64,000 nt of DNA from Blastobasis lacticolella (GCA_905147135.1 LR990041.1:23357712-23421711); one strand, 5' to 3'. Positions 49,901 through 61,228 are shown, numbered from the stretch's first letter. Numbers and translations: made by a program. Notes: a model not told the origin generated them from the sequence alone.

Positions 49901-52672
49901 GTAGGGTTTCCTACAGCGTATCATCAGCGTAGCATATTTTTTTGCTATTATACGACTATCACGAACACTAACACAAAAAAATCTGCTATCGGCTTATTAT
50001 GCTTACTTCCACTCCCACCTGGCCTATGGTATAGACCTGTGGGGGCAGGCAGCAGATCAAAATCGGCCATTTTTATTACAGAAGAGGGTGGTGCGTGTTT
50101 TTTCCGGTATGGCGCTCGATACGCCCGCGAGACAATTGTTTATTAATTTAAACATACTCACCCTACCTTCTCTGTACATTTACCAGGTAGCCAAACATGT
50201 GAGAAAGAATCTAAAGGAGTTTCAAACGATCGCACTACGAAGCTCCTCTAGGAGGCAACACGATCTGCCCATACCGACTCATCGCCTCGATAAAACTACT
50301 CGATCGTTAGAAATAATGGGTCCGCGAGTCTTTAATAAACTACCGATAGATATACGCGGGAGCAAGACTGAGTACGGCTTCCTCAAAAGATTAAAAACTA
50401 TGTTAATTGAAAAAGCATACTATTCTGTAAAAGAGTTCATTGATGAGTGATGCCCTTCATTCTCCTCCGCTGTAATGGCTTTGTGATTGTGTTGACATCT
50501 ATTGAAATCAATTATTTTTTTTGACATATTTTTTTTAATTTTCTTTTATGTTCCATAATTATTATAATATTTTTAAGTTGACTTTATTATCTATATATAA
50601 TTTTGACATTGCTATTATAATTACTTGAATGTTTTAATTTGACATGCCAATGATTGTTATTCGTAATCTAATCTACTTATTTCAATTGTATTTTAATTGT
50701 TGAAATTAACTGTCGATAATTTTATATCACTTATTGTTATGACGATGTATGTATAATACTATAAATAAATAAATATAAATATAAATATCTTTGTTGACGA
50801 GTAGCCCAATATTTCTACATAGTTGCATGCATCGTAGTAACGCGACCCGGGTCCCGTGGACGGTCAGACCAACGTTTTGTTAGTTTCCTAAATGTCTACT
50901 ATAGCTACAAAGTGGAATTTTTCTTATACTCGATGATGAGGGATAACCTACTTCACACACTGAAGTCCAGCAAAGGAGTATCAGAGCCCGCTATTGACAT
51001 CATGTTGTAAATGAGCATTTGCTAGTTTTGTCTGAATCCATAATTGCACATTCATGCACTAACAGTAACCCACCTCTGTGGAGTACTCGGGCCGCTGCTT
51101 GCAGTGGATGAGATGCATGTCCTCAAGAAATACACGCATTAGATCCTGGTACTCCTTGTGGACCACTGGCACTGCTATGCGATGCTGCAATTGAAGAATT
51201 GAAACATGATTATCCTTTATTTTAACTTATTTTGAATTAATTTAGGCCCCACTTCCTCCTGAGTAAACAATTATTTTTATAAGATAAACTTTGTTCGTTC
51301 GATATCCTTTGCAAAATGGGATGATTCAGGCTAAAATAATAAATAATAGTAAATAAAATAAATGAAAAATCGTGGACAAATTCACACAGCGCCATCTCAC
51401 CCCAAACTAAGTACAGATTGTACTATAAATAATAATAAATAATAAATAATCGTGGACAAATTCACCCAGCGCCATCTAGCCCCAAAGTAAGCAAAGCTTG
51501 TGTTATGGGTGCTAGCTAACTGATATACTACTTATGTACTTTTAAATACATACTTATCATACATATAACACCCAGACCCGTAACAGAAATTAAAATTCAT
51601 CATTTTCAAATTTCTGCCCGGCCGGGAATCGAACCCGGGACCTCTTGCGTGGCTGATTGGCATGTTGACCACTAAACCACTCAGATCGTCAAATAAATAA
51701 GTAAATTCATAAATGTTGATCCAGGCAGTACACGCTCACGTTTTATGGAACAAGCAACTACTCTACAAATCTGCATAGCTTAAAGATATGCAATTTTGCT
51801 GGTATTTTACCCTCGACGAAAAAAGAGGGGTGATAGGCCTACAAGTTTGACGTGTGTATCTGTGTGTATGTCTGTGGCATCGTTACTTTTAAACGGATGG
51901 ACGGATTTGGTACGATTTTGTCTTATTGAAAATCAGTTTACTCAAGATGGTTCTTAGCAGTAAAATCTCTGTAATTAAAATCTCTGTAAAAATATTTTAA
52001 TATCTAAATGTAAAATTGGTCGGGACTTATTCGACTTTTTCTGTCGGTCACGTTATCGTGGGAGAGGTGAAAAGTTGCATGTTTCACACGCAGTGTTTTT
52101 GGTGCGTTATAACTTGCAGTCGACATTTTCTCTAGCCACAAATATCTGTAAAAAAGTCACTGAATCTCTATAGCAAGCAAAAAACTAATTCTCTACGATA
52201 TTCGCTAATCCTCTATTATCGAAGATCGTTTTAATTTACATTTTTAATAGAGATTCTTAGTTAAAGAAAATGTCGAATTCGAGATATCACAGCGCTCTTG
52301 TTCGCAGCAAAAAGCGTTGTTGCTGCGAGTTTTCATGCACCCAATGCGCTCTTTTCGTGCAGCAGAGGTAAACATAACTATTGCTAAATAAGGCGCTAAT
52401 TTACTTTTGCATGACATCTTACTAACAATGCAAGTGATGATCATCAGTATAGTGATGTAACAGTGGCCGAGCTCGAGGAAGCTGGCTGTCTGCGTGTTCA
52501 CTATGATATAAAAAATGCTGCCGGTTGCTGATAGGGAGCACAGGATGAGCAGCAAGTATTGGCTACTGAAGGAACGGCGCGGCCAGAAGCCCATGAGGCG
52601 GAGCGAGCCGCGTACCAGCTGCAGGTGGCGTAGGCCGAGCGGGTCGCCCGCCGACGGCCATGCGCCACGGAT
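46982..52672 (-). CDS. Insect odorant receptor 2 (7tm_6), seven exons, start unresolved
   Basis: Minus-strand exons in order: 52672-52427, 51184-51074, 49827-49367, 49246-49144, 48704-48609, 48071-47916, 47053-46982 (TAG). Junctions are GT..AG and the phases fit; about 415 codons including the stop. Family signs: 'GDPLGLRHLQLVRGSLRLMG' near the N-terminus, 'QLSVYYWLPFDY' (LPFD motif), 'VFGPMLFVYYSFHQICLCIL', 'YSMPWERMRARERR' in the penultimate exon (156 bases, as in receptor 1) and the terminal exon ILKTSLSYFFMLRTM. Product: an odorant-gated channel subunit partnering Orco (family knowledge). No in-frame ATG precedes GDPLGL. Either a tiny upstream first exon exists or a frameshift separates the out-of-frame ATG at 52664-52662 from the body. 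The penultimate exon is very GC-rich. Confidence 0.85.
47655..47892. repeat. Imperfect inverted repeat (foldback) in receptor 2 last intron
   Basis: Left part has 'CACATTCGCAAAATCTCACA' and 'CATTCTCGAAATGTCACATC'; right part has 'GCGAATGTGGCATTTTGC' and 'ATTTTGTGAATGTGACATTC'. The two parts are largely complementary around a roughly 110-base centre, and each arm itself repeats a CATTCGCAAAAT-like word. Confidence 0.7.
48835..49030 (+). repeat. LINE 3'-end repeat family C, copy 3
   Basis: 'CATACGCTGCGGTGACTGCT' and 'CTGTAAGCTTGTTTACCAGC' after a LINE-like tail. It lies in receptor 2 intron between 48704 and 49144. Confidence 0.65.
49985..50790 (+). mobile_element. Non-LTR retrotransposon 3' part, RT C-terminus
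   Basis: From about 49990 the frame reads LLSAYYAYFHSHLAYGIDLW, and is open from 50088 to 50450 with 'LNILTLPSLYIYQVAKHV', 'THRLDKTTRSLEI', 'PRVFNKLPIDIRG' and 'KAYYSVKEFIDE'. The same family C-terminus, more diverged, is at 61756-62109 on the minus strand. A 330-base AT-rich 3' region ends in a TAAATA repeat. 5'-truncated; it lies in receptor 2 intron 2 (antisense to the gene). Confidence 0.85.
51360..51690 (-). mobile_element. tRNA-derived SINE with partial tandem tail copy
   Basis: On the minus strand the head has an A box TGGTTTAGTGG (51679-51669) and a B box GGTTCGATTCC (51635-51625), in a tRNA-Gly/Glu-like context. The body ends with 'GGGGCTAGATGGCGCTGGGT' and a TATTTATT-type tail. A second copy of the tail segment (51368-51425) follows the first (51448-51505). 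RNA polymerase III would transcribe such elements. It lies in receptor 2 intron 1. Confidence 0.85.
51770..52000 (+). repeat. Non-coding lepidopteran repeat body
   Basis: 'GTGTGTATGTCTGTGGCATC' followed by 'TTTTAAACGGATGGACGGAT' is a phrase typical of Helitron-like non-autonomous elements, but no ends are recognised. Confidence 0.4.
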
Positions 52673-52825
52673 CTACGCAATAATTATCACCTTCAAGTCA
52701 TACGGTAGACAAACATAAAACTTTATTGGACATTGGATGGTGTAACAGCGCCCTGGCATTACTTTCATCGGAGTCTGCCAGAGCTCTGTAGAACTTGTAA
52801 ACTTAGATATCTACCGTTTCTGCGG

Positions 52826-52950
52826 GCCGCCGCGACACCGACAGTGACATGGGTCTACTCACAGTTTTAAATTATTTAATTATTAATGTTTCCTTTAGCT
52901 ATTATGTAACTATTATTGTGTCGTGGTGTGCTATGTAAATGACTTACTTT
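52826..52950 (+). repeat. Interspersed repeat family E, copy 2
   Basis: Shares 'TATTGTGTCGTGGTGTGCTA' and the CACCGACAGTG words with 2175-2440. Confidence 0.6.
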
Positions 52951-53339
52951 CTTTATTTATTTAAAATTTTGTCAAAATCGGTCTAGCTATTTCGGCGTTC
53001 TTAGGCATCATACACACATACACACATTCATTTTCAAACTGCCAAAACTAAATATCCATAGTACAACGTAGTCCATAATTGAACATAATTTCAATCAAAC
53101 AAGTGGTTAAATAAATAAATAAATAAACAAGCAACGTACCGATCTGATCATGTTTACGTTTTTTAAAGCTGAAAGATGCTAGCCACACAAACTCAAGCAC
53201 CTAGTAATTTGCTGAGTAACTATACGGCGATACGTTACGGCGGCAAGTTAAACATCGGCAATGCTTTGCACTTTAGGGATAAACCTGGCAAAGATATCAA
53301 AAGGTTTCTTTCAGGAGTTGCACCTTGGATAGGTTAATT

Positions 53340-53530
53340 AAATTATTCTCTTGGCGTTAATGTCCCGATTATGCTGTAGTACGCAGGGGCCCGGGGTCCG
53401 CCGTGACCATGATTCAGCATTTGGCAGATCAAGTAATTACAGTGGAGGGACTGCTATCTGATCTCTATGACTCTGTTACCAGGGGAACCTGACTACATTG
53501 GACCATGGTTACACATTCAGTCGCCCGAAT
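53340..53530 (+). repeat. Interspersed repeat family A, copy 3
   Basis: 'CTTGGCGTTAATGTCCCG' to 'CATGGTTACACATTCAGTCG', with GGCAGATCAAGTAATTACAG inside. Confidence 0.7.
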
Positions 53531-54294
53531 TAGTCTCATGTTATTATTATTTAAGCGTTGTTGCTTTGATAACTGTCAGATACATTGTATGTTACAAAAG
53601 TCACAAAAAATAATTTATGTTACATACAATAACTACTTAAATGGTTATTAAAGTACTTACCGAATTATTATTTTATATGCACATGAACTGTAACATATTT
53701 CTATAATTAACTGTGTCAATTACTGTATATTTTTAATTGAATTTACTTAACTAAATAACATATTACAGTTGCGCACACATATTATCAATGTACTTTTTTG
53801 TTTACATTTTATCCCAAGTGACATGGCGGAGATGGAAAAATTTACATGAATTGTATGGTACCGAAGACATTACACGAAACTCCGTCAATTAGAATGGAAT
53901 GTAATTTTGATTGAAATGTAGTTTAGACAAATGCGGAACCCAACGGCAATCGATCGACGGACGTAAGCTTGTTTTGATTTACGCGCCTTGATATTTTTCA
54001 AATTAAATAATTTCAAACGTATTTTGAATCGTGATTACTAAGGCTTTGCCTGTATTTACCCAAGCAGCCCTTCAATCTAATATTGCAATGCAAATACAAA
54101 ATTAGTGAGACGTATCTACGTATGGGTTTTATAAACGCAGCGATGAAATTACTGAAGGGAATTACTTTATTGTACTAGTAATTTTTGCTCAAAGTACATT
54201 TTTTTTTAGAAAGTCTCTGTAGTTTCATGTGAGAATGAAACGTAACTCAACTGAACTAAAAGCGATCTCACTACCGATATCCTAAATATTATAA

Positions 54295-54395
54295 ATTCGA
54301 AAGTTTGTAAGGAGCAAAATGGTGGTCTATAGTCTCTGGCTATTCCACCAGTGGGATAGAGGCATGAGTTTTATGTCTGTATGAAAGGATGTAGA
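54295..54395 (+). repeat. LINE tail also carried inside the hAT element
   Basis: 'AGTCTCTGGCTATTCCACCA', 'GTGGGATAGAGGCATGAG' resembles 3250-3305 ('AGTCTCTGCCTACCCCACTT', GTGGGACACAGGCGTGAG). Confidence 0.55.
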
Positions 54396-54899
54396 AGACC
54401 GGGTGAAGTTGTGAAGCACGAGTAGGAGCGCTAGGACTATGATGATGATGATAAATGTATGTATGTAAGGTTGTATAGATTGATGTTTGTTACTCGATCA
54501 CGCAAAAACTACTTGAACAGTTTTTTTATTAGACTATAGGCTTGCCTTTGACTTGAGTGACAGTGAGGTCGAAAATGTAGCATGCGTGCCTAGAAGAAAC
54601 CTATTTTGATATTTGGCAGCAATGTAGCTTATTGCTGAAGCTTATACGTTAAAACCCAATTTTATGAGGACGAACTCGCTAGCCAAATTAATAGTAAAAT
54701 AATTGCTTCTAACATTGGTTCCTCTTTTATTGCTTCTTGAAAGATTTCAGTAAGCGCGGTCATGCATTGCCTCATAGGTTAGAGTATTTAAAACACTATT
54801 ATTACTTTAACATTACTTACTTTAAGCCATTTCTGTCCCAAGGCAGGGCAAAGGTGTACATGTTAAAAATGACTAGATGGCAATATATGAGAACCCGCT

Positions 54900-55250
54900 A
54901 CTACATTACGACCCGCTGATACCGTGGCATCACCGAGCAGTGTGCTAAGCAGTTGCACGACCTCATTCCACCGGCCTCTTTCTGCCATCGGGAGACTGTT
55001 TCTGTCGTGGATCTTCCACCTATCCGGACGAACCACTTTGGCTCGACCTTTATAATGCGTACGGCTAAGGAAAAGAACGCGTTGACTCCGAGTGTGTTCC
55101 CTGATGAATATAATCTGGGTGCCTTCAAGGCTAGAGTAGGCTGTTCCAAGAGGGGCATGCTTCATTTTCAACCGCATCGTCACTTACCAACAGGTGAGAT
55201 GGCGGTTAAATGCCTGTCTTGTATCACATAAAATAAACATTGGGAATTTG
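54900..55250 (+). mobile_element. LINE relic, Jockey-like RT C-terminus
   Basis: Frame 54953-55231 reads 'HDLIPPASFCHRETVS', 'VDLPPIRTNHFGSTFIMRTA' and 'SVFPDEYNLGAFKARV', the standard C-terminal block of Jockey-type elements (RT...F..SF..RTA..WN.LP..VFP..YNL..FK.RV). The 3' tail includes 'CAGGTGAGATGGCGGTTAAA'. 5'-truncated. Confidence 0.75.
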
Positions 55251-55384
55251 TCTGTGATGCCACGGTATTCGGTAACTGTTCAGTGGATGCAGAAAAAAAA
55301 CAAGACTTGTATTTAATAAAGCACATTTTATTATATTTAGTGTAAATCATCATCACTACATATAATAAATCAAAGTCCCACGCC

Positions 55385-55580
55385 TGTCTGGCTGTGTTCG
55401 CGATTATCTCATAACATAACGTTCTGGACGTATTTTCATGCGGTTTTCACCTATAGACAGAGTGATTCGTGAGGCAGGTTTAAGTGTAAAATTTATCCCG
55501 AAATCTAATGTAGTTCCCGCGGGAACGGGAGGAACATTAAAATCTAATTTCAACCGGACGATATCGCGGGCAAAGCTAGT
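55385..55580 (+). mobile_element. Helitron-type relic ending CTAG
   Basis: 'ATATCGCGGGCAAAGCTAGT' at the 3' end (CTAG then T), with a body containing 'GTTCCCGCGGGAACGGGA'. The 5' end is unclear. Confidence 0.55.
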
Positions 55581-55721
55581 CATAATTAAAGAGCCCATGT
55601 CAGTCCACTGCTATACATGAACCTCCTTCACGCTAGATATTGCTACAATCTTCACGAGCGTCCGCGTCGTTACCATACAAGCATACCATGTTTGAGCTAT
55701 TTCTCCAGATAGGTAGAAAAT

Positions 55722-55806
55722 AATCATCTTGGCGTTAATGTCCTGGTTGTTCTCTCACCCACGTGGGCCCGGGGTCCGCCTTGACCATGATCCTGAATAT
55801 TCTCAA
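55722..55806 (+). repeat. Interspersed repeat family A, partial copy 4
   Basis: 'CATCTTGGCGTTAATGTCCT', 'GGGCCCGGGGTCCGCCTTGA', then diverges. Confidence 0.65.
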
Positions 55807-55859
55807 AACATACCTTGATTGAGCTAGTACTTCAGGTCGTAAACGTCATAAAAGCAATT

Positions 55860-55912
55860 TTGAAATGAAATGAATATGAAATGAAATGAAATGAAAATAT
55901 TTATTTATTTTG
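55860..55912 (+). repeat. ATGAA microsatellite
   Basis: Units of AAATG/ATGAA repeated about eight times, followed by TATTTATTTATTT. Confidence 0.8.
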
Positions 55913-55929
55913 ATAATATTCCTCTTTAG

Positions 55930-57092
55930 TATTTTTTAATTTTTTCAAGAACTGTTCCTGAATTAAAAGTTAAAGTTTAAAAAGCAAAAAATAATTTGTG
56001 ACGTTAGATATTAGAAGTAATTTAGCGCATTATCACAAAAAATTATTAAGCTGTTTCCTACCTGAAAAAACCCAAACATGGTGTTTTGAAAATATATTTT
56101 GGATTTCCAGAAAACCGATGGCTGAAAGATAAGATATAGATAGATAGTATTATATATTTTTGGAATCGGCTCATAAAGCCCTTTCAATTGATACAATGGG
56201 TTTTAAAAAACATATATATTCATTTAGAAAAATTAGGTCATGTATGTATGTATGTAAACTCTTTATTGCAATTAAAAAGAAATACAGTAGGTAGAAAAAT
56301 ATCATCATAGGTAATTGTTCTCTACAATGACGAAATTTGGGCTTATGCGATTCAAATTGATCTAAAACGATTTCGATGTAATTTCGTATGTAAGGGATTA
56401 CTGTACCGATATTATAAGAATAAGAAAGATAAATCGATCTGTAGCTTGTACCAAAAGCAATGAAATAGCAAACATTGATCTCTCGATCCGATCTATTTTG
56501 TAAGCGGTCAAAGCGACATCTGTTAAGCTTTAAATAGTCGTGTTCGTTACTATTTAACGAAATAAAAATATTTAGAACACTTTACATAAACTTTTCATGA
56601 CGTTAGTAATTGATCGAGAGATCCATCCATTGAGCATGAATTACAGCTATAATTACGAGTAATTTTTACACACGTTTTCCGGGGTCCCACTGAAAACCAG
56701 AGCTTCGGTTCGCACCGAGGCAAAATGCTGAGTGAGGTCCCTTTCACACATGCATTACACCACTAACACACACCACTTATCTTCTACCATTCGCATCAAC
56801 ACTGTGATAGCTTTTATTTGCTTCTGCTTTTATGTGCTTTTTTTGTTAATTTTTATGTACTGTTTCTTTTCTTGTGTTACAAAATGTAGTGTTTTCCAAA
56901 TTTTTGTGTTGTGGTGTTTCTGTTTGTGTAAATAAATATTTCTTATTCTTATTCCCTGTATTTTTCAGGCATAAATAATTGCAAAGACTCGCCACCGCAT
57001 TTTGACCCACCCGGCAGCGCCATCTATTGTTTGCGTTACATATCTCTGTATCCCAGATACTAGAACTAATTGTTCGAAATTACTCACATTCT
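55930..57092. other. AT-rich interval downstream of channel gene 2
   Basis: No coding signal recognised. A short TATG run is at 56240-56256. 'CAGCGCCATCTATTGTT' near 57015 is a repeat word also found in the SINE and BEL LTR. Confidence 0.4.
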
Positions 57093-57968
57093 CTACATCA
57101 TGAGCTCTTTCTTCGTCTTTTGTATAGTTTCCATTACGGTCTTCTTAATATCTGGGTAGCCGTTCAACAAATCTTGCCAGTTGGTATATGCTAGACATAC
57201 AGCATCCACAACCTGGAGAAAAAGAGCCACAAGCCTAAAAATCAATAATCCTTACATTATCATAATCATATTGGCGCGCGCGAGAGCACAACCGGGACAT
57301 TAACGCCAAGATGAACATACGGGATCTGCGATGCCACAACGGTACACATAGAAACACAGAAAGATACACTAAACACACTTCTTGCGTTTGGGGCGAAAAG
57401 AACAATCCACTGCTGGACGTGAGACCCTTTACATTAGTGATATCTCCATTATATCCTATATATAATATATAGATATTGCCATTATCTCTAGGTCGCTGTA
57501 TTGAGAAACTATAACATGCTTCTGTCCATTCCCCTAGAAATGTCTCTAATGCCTAATTTATACTGGTCAAGGACAGTGGTGAGTGGCGAGTGCAAGTACC
57601 GTGGCTAGCGATTTCAGTGCCACTTTTCAGCCGATGTGGACAAGCACAAAAAATTTAATACGGCCCGCCAATATACAAGCAAGGCAGCTTGGAAGTTAAC
57701 TTGGCTCGCTAGTCCGATCGGGTTTAACAACTATACTTACCTAGTTCGCTAACACTTGACCAATGTAAACTGGGCATAACATTTTAGTCCCATTTTACAA
57801 ATCCTGTAATGCCGATTATTAAATATTATCTAGACAACCATAGGTATTGAAAAATATTTTACCGTTCTTGAATTATAAGAGAAATGGTAGGGTACGTTTG
57901 GCATTATTGCATGAATTAGGCCCAAGTAAGTGTTCTGGCCCAGCACGGTCACCATCCTGCTGTCACCC
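57093..57968 (-). CDS. Second CNG/HCN-like channel, last two exons
   Basis: Minus-strand exons 57968-57863 and 57212-57093 (TAG), joined at phase 0 with GT..AG. They read GDSRMVTVLGQNTYLGLI ... YHFSYNSRT | VVDAVCLAYTNWQDLL ... IQKTKKELMM. Aligned to the plus-strand gene (GDTRMMSVIMQNQCFG ... YKTRT | VADLVHLNRDDWSDL), both the residue pattern and the intron position after R-T agree, so the two are paralogues. The cyclic-nucleotide-binding cassette is degenerate here too (FGE replaced by YLG). The preceding exons should lie to the right of 57968, beyond or within the LINE-filled 58-64 kb, and were not found. A GTGAGT downstream of the stop could mark a 3'-UTR intron. Confidence 0.75.
57268..57327 (-). 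repeat. Interspersed repeat family A, short reverse copy
   Basis: 'AGAGCACAACCGGGACATTA', 'ACGCCAAGATGA' is the reverse complement of the family A start. It lies in the channel gene 2 intron neighbourhood. Confidence 0.65.
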
Positions 57969-58645
57969 CTGCAATCAAACAACAAATTAACTCTTCCCAA
58001 AATTGTGGGAAACATATTTATGAGTATCTATTGTCATCATCATCATATCAGCCAGAAGACGCCCTGCTGCTGCTGCTGGGCATAGGCCTCCTTCAGAGAT
58101 CTTCACAAAGGCAGGTCCTGTGCTTTCCGCATCCAGCTGGTACCTGCGATCCTTAACAGGTCGTCGTCCACCTTGTAGGATGCCTACCCACGCTGCGTCT
58201 TTCGGTACGTGGTCGTCACTCGAGAACTTCATTGCCCCATCGGCCATCTGTTCTTCGAGCTATGTGCCCTGCCCACTGCCACTTCAGTCTGGCAATCCTT
58301 AGAGCTATGTCGGTGAGCTTGGTTCGCTTGTGGATCTCCTCATTTCTGATTCGATCGCGCAAAGAAACTCCGAGCATAGCTCTTTCCATTGCCCTTTGGG
58401 TAACAGTGAGCTTTCTTATAAGGCCCATAGTGAGCGACCACATTTAAGTTCCGAAAGTCATCACTGGCAACACACATTGGTCAAAGACCATTGTCTGGAG
58501 ACCCTGCGGTAATTGGGACAAAAATATGTGGTGTAGCTTCCCAAACGCTGCTCAATCGTGTTGGATTCGTCGATTGACCTCTTTCTCGAAATTGGACCTA
58601 CCTAGCTGGACTATTTATCCTAGGTATCGTTAGTCGTCAACAACT

Positions 58646-59128
58646 TCAAGTGGAGTGCCTCCAACTGTCACTGGAGTAGGCATAACATGGACATTCGACG
58701 TAATTTTCGTCTTGTCCATGTTTCAATTTAAGACCTACTTGTTGAGAGGTACTACAGAGGTCATCGAGCATTTTGCCAAAGTCTTCCAGGGTTTCAGCCA
58801 TGACTACGCTATCGTCAGCAAATCTGAGGTGAGTGAGGTACTCGCCGTTAATATTGATGCCAAGTCCGTCCCAGTCCAGAAGCCTAAATATATCCTCCAT
58901 CGCAGCTGTGAACAACTTCAGTGATATGACATCACCTTGTCTAACACCTCGCTGCAGCTGAATAGGTTCTGTGGTCTTGTCCTGGAGACGAACTGACATA
59001 GTGGCGTTTTCGTGCAAACACTTCAGTGCTTCGATATATCGATAGTCAATTTGGCACCGCTGTAGAGACTGGAGCACCGCCCAAGTTTCGATCGAATCGA
59101 AGGCTTTCTCATAGTCCACAAACGCCAA
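58646..59128 (-). pseudogene. RTE-like reverse transcriptase core
   Basis: 160 codons with FVDYEKAFDSI (first catalytic Asp), GVRQGDVIS, and FADDSVVMAE (catalytic Asp pair), then 'QVGLKLKHGQDE', after which the frame is lost. Confidence 0.8.
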
Positions 59129-59360
59129 GCCGGTATTACTCTTCGGTCTTCTGTATAACTTGCCGCAGCGTATGTATGTGGTCTATGGTACTAAAACATT
59201 TTCGGAATCCGGCTTGTTCGGGAGGCTGGAAGTCATCAACCTTGCGTGCGAGACGATTCGTAATGACTCTCGAAAACAGCTTATACACATGGGTCAGCAG
59301 CGATATTGGTCCTAAGTTCTTAAAGAGAGCCTTATCACCTTTCTTCGGTGTACTGTCGAG

Positions 59361-59969
59361 TCATATTGGCTCTGGGGTCTTTTGCCATACTGGTAACAGG
59401 TGCCCTTGTATAATTGTCCATATAACCTCTCGACTTCCCTCAAAACCTCGGACTTGGTCGAAACAACTCAGCCTCTGGCTCTGTCCAATCGACAGATCTA
59501 TCGCAAAGACTTTAGAGTCTTTGTTCCGCTTAATCGCCGCCTCAATATTGGAAGTATTGAAGCGGTATATGTCGCGAGTCAGAGACTTAGAGATCTGCCG
59601 ATTAAGTCGCCGAAATTGACTGACATCATCAGGGGATTGCAGAGTCATTTCGCGTCCTTCTTCGATAAGTTTGAGGGTATCGTCAGAGATTTTATTTGTT
59701 CTGTTTGTTCGGCAGGCTTTATAAAACTTTGACCCAACCGTATAGACAGTTTCCACGAACCTGTTATTATAGTCGTCCACGTCGACGCACTCTCCTAGGC
59801 ACTCGAAGCGATTTTGTAATTCGAGTTGAAAGCTCTCGGGGTTTTGGATTTGGATGAGTATAGGCCGGATCGTGGACCTAATCAATCTCGATATTTCCAG
59901 CTGGGGATTAATCTTCAATGTGTCTCTTATCAAGCGGTGATCACTGCCAATTTTAACACTATTGATCAC
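59361..59969 (-). pseudogene. RTE-like endonuclease end and linker
   Basis: 202 codons. 'KIGSDHRLIRDTL' at residues 6-18 is the end of an APE endonuclease (catalytic SDH), then a charged linker leading to the RT. The N-terminal endonuclease is missing (5' truncation). Confidence 0.75.
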
Positions 59970-60020
59970 CGAAACATCATTGAATATATACCGTTTCGTA
60001 GATAGGATGTAGTCAATCCG

Positions 60021-60370
60021 CAGTCAATCAATCAATCAGTGGGTATCTGCGTGATTTACACGGCTGACCTCTTTTGATAATTGTCTTTTTTTGTCTGCAC
60101 ATTTTATTTATAAAATAGTGGTTATTGTGAATAGTTAAAAATAAAACTTTATCAGTACATTTTATAATTGGTGCCGCATGTAGTAACATACGTAACTATC
60201 TCAAAATCGGTGTAATAACTGTTTTGTGAATAGGTCTGCTTGGAATCTATTGGCTTGTTACGAACATAATTGTGAGGTTAAGGGTACGTAACAGCACTCT
60301 AGTATCGCTCTGCATTGCGCTCATATTACTGCATTAGTATACAACATTAAATAAGGCTAATTTTGTGCCG
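60021..60370. other. Interval between RTE and plus-strand LINE
   Basis: About 350 bases, AT-rich with a 'GCAGTCAATCAATCAATCAG' stretch at the start. No coding signal. Confidence 0.4.
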
Positions 60371-60377
60371 GCGACCT

Positions 60378-60455
60378 CTGAACGAGTGGTGTAGTGGAGG
60401 TGCGATTGACTTGCGTCTGGGAGCTCTGGGTTCAAATCCTAGTCCTACTACTATG
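60378..60455 (+). other. tRNA-like sequence before the LINE ORF1
   Basis: A-box-like GAGTGGTGTAGTGGAGG and B-box-like GGTTCAAATCC at tRNA spacing, with a T-arm-like CTGGG/CCTAG pairing and a run of T just after (60456-60464). It does not fold into a clean functional tRNA by eye. Possibly a tRNA-derived SINE head or a LINE internal promoter. Confidence 0.4.
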
Positions 60456-60508
60456 GTTTTTTTTTCTCTTATTTTCACAATGTGCAAGTGCACAACATAC
60501 GGTTAATT

Positions 60509-61228
60509 TATGGCATTATATAGCAAAAAATGTGGGAATCGTTATGACCGCACTTGTTCGAAGATAGGAAAAACTGCAAAAATTCCACAAAATTGGATGT
60601 GTCCAGGGTGTAAAAGCAAGCTGCCGCGTTCGGAAGATACAGACACTCCTGGCAAGGCGGCAATCTGCATTAGAAGGTGACAGCCCAGGCTACTCCAAAA
60701 AAGGTGAATCCAATGACGGTGTTCAGTAAACAGATGCTGGTAACCCTACTCTAGGAAATGCCAGCCCCGACCAGTCTATCGAAAAAGAGAAAGCCGGTGC
60801 TGTTAATTTGGTGGTCGGTGTTGGTAGTTCTCAACCTATAGTGGAAGATGGCACATCCTATGTCCTTGATAAAGGGGAATCTAGTAGTGTTGGTCAATTC
60901 GAGGACTCTACTTTGATAGTGGAGATGCGACTTTTCCGGAGCGAAATAGCGGCGATGCGTCTTGAACTATCTTCCATTGGAACGCGGATCACTACTCTCA
61001 TTGACAGAATCAAGATCGTGTGGAGACGCGAGTTGGCTCTGTGGAGATTAAGGTGGCTGAGTTGCAAAAACGGGCGGAAAGCGATTCGGTGGCATCGGTT
61101 AGTGAGGTTACGGACACCATTGCGCAGCTAAAGATGGAGCTCAATGATCGCGATCAAGAGTTGCTCTTAAATAATTTGGAGATAACTGGAGTTCCTGAGG
61201 TCAGAGGAGAAAATCCTGTTCACTTGGA
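60509..61228 (+). pseudogene. LINE ORF1 N-terminal part: zinc/PHD-like and coiled coil
   Basis: Near the start a Cys-rich motif (CGNRYDRTCSK ... NWMCPGCKSKL) resembles the PHD-like finger of lepidopteran CR1-type ORF1 proteins. Frames change before 60808; from there an acidic region, a coiled-coil heptad stretch (VEMRLFRSEIAAMRLELSS) and, in the next frame, 'QELLLNNLEITGVPE' (start of the RRM-like domain) are seen. The frame is cut by the minus-strand LINE. Confidence 0.65.

Larger units (their letters stand above)
52673..54290. other. Upstream of receptor 2: repeats, no gene recognised
   Basis: Contains repeat family E (52826-52950) and family A (53340-53530), then AT-rich sequence to 54290. 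A missing first exon of receptor 2 could lie here, but none could be identified. Confidence 0.5.
58025..60020 (-). mobile_element. RTE-like LINE, 5'-truncated, broken
   Basis: Minus strand, in order: endonuclease C-terminus with the SDHRL motif (near 59950), a linker region, RT with AGFR near 59210, FVDYEKAFDSI (near 59120), LQRGVRQGDVISLKLFTAAM (near 58960), the catalytic FADDS (near 58820), and the C-terminus with LKWQWAGHIARR (near 58270). The tail ends in ATGATGATGA repeats at 58027-58040. Frameshifts near 59330 and 58600 separate open pieces at 59361-59969, 58646-59128 and 58216-58443. Clade RTE by its GVRQGDxxS/FADD and WxGHIxR pattern. Confidence 0.85.

Noticed and set aside
51618..51690. 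A functional tRNA gene on the minus strand
   Set aside because: Only the A and B boxes and T arm are tRNA-like; the acceptor stem does not pair, and it continues into a SINE body.
54901..55183. Two minus-strand frames here
   Set aside because: The plus strand reads a standard LINE RT C-terminus; the minus frames are shadows.
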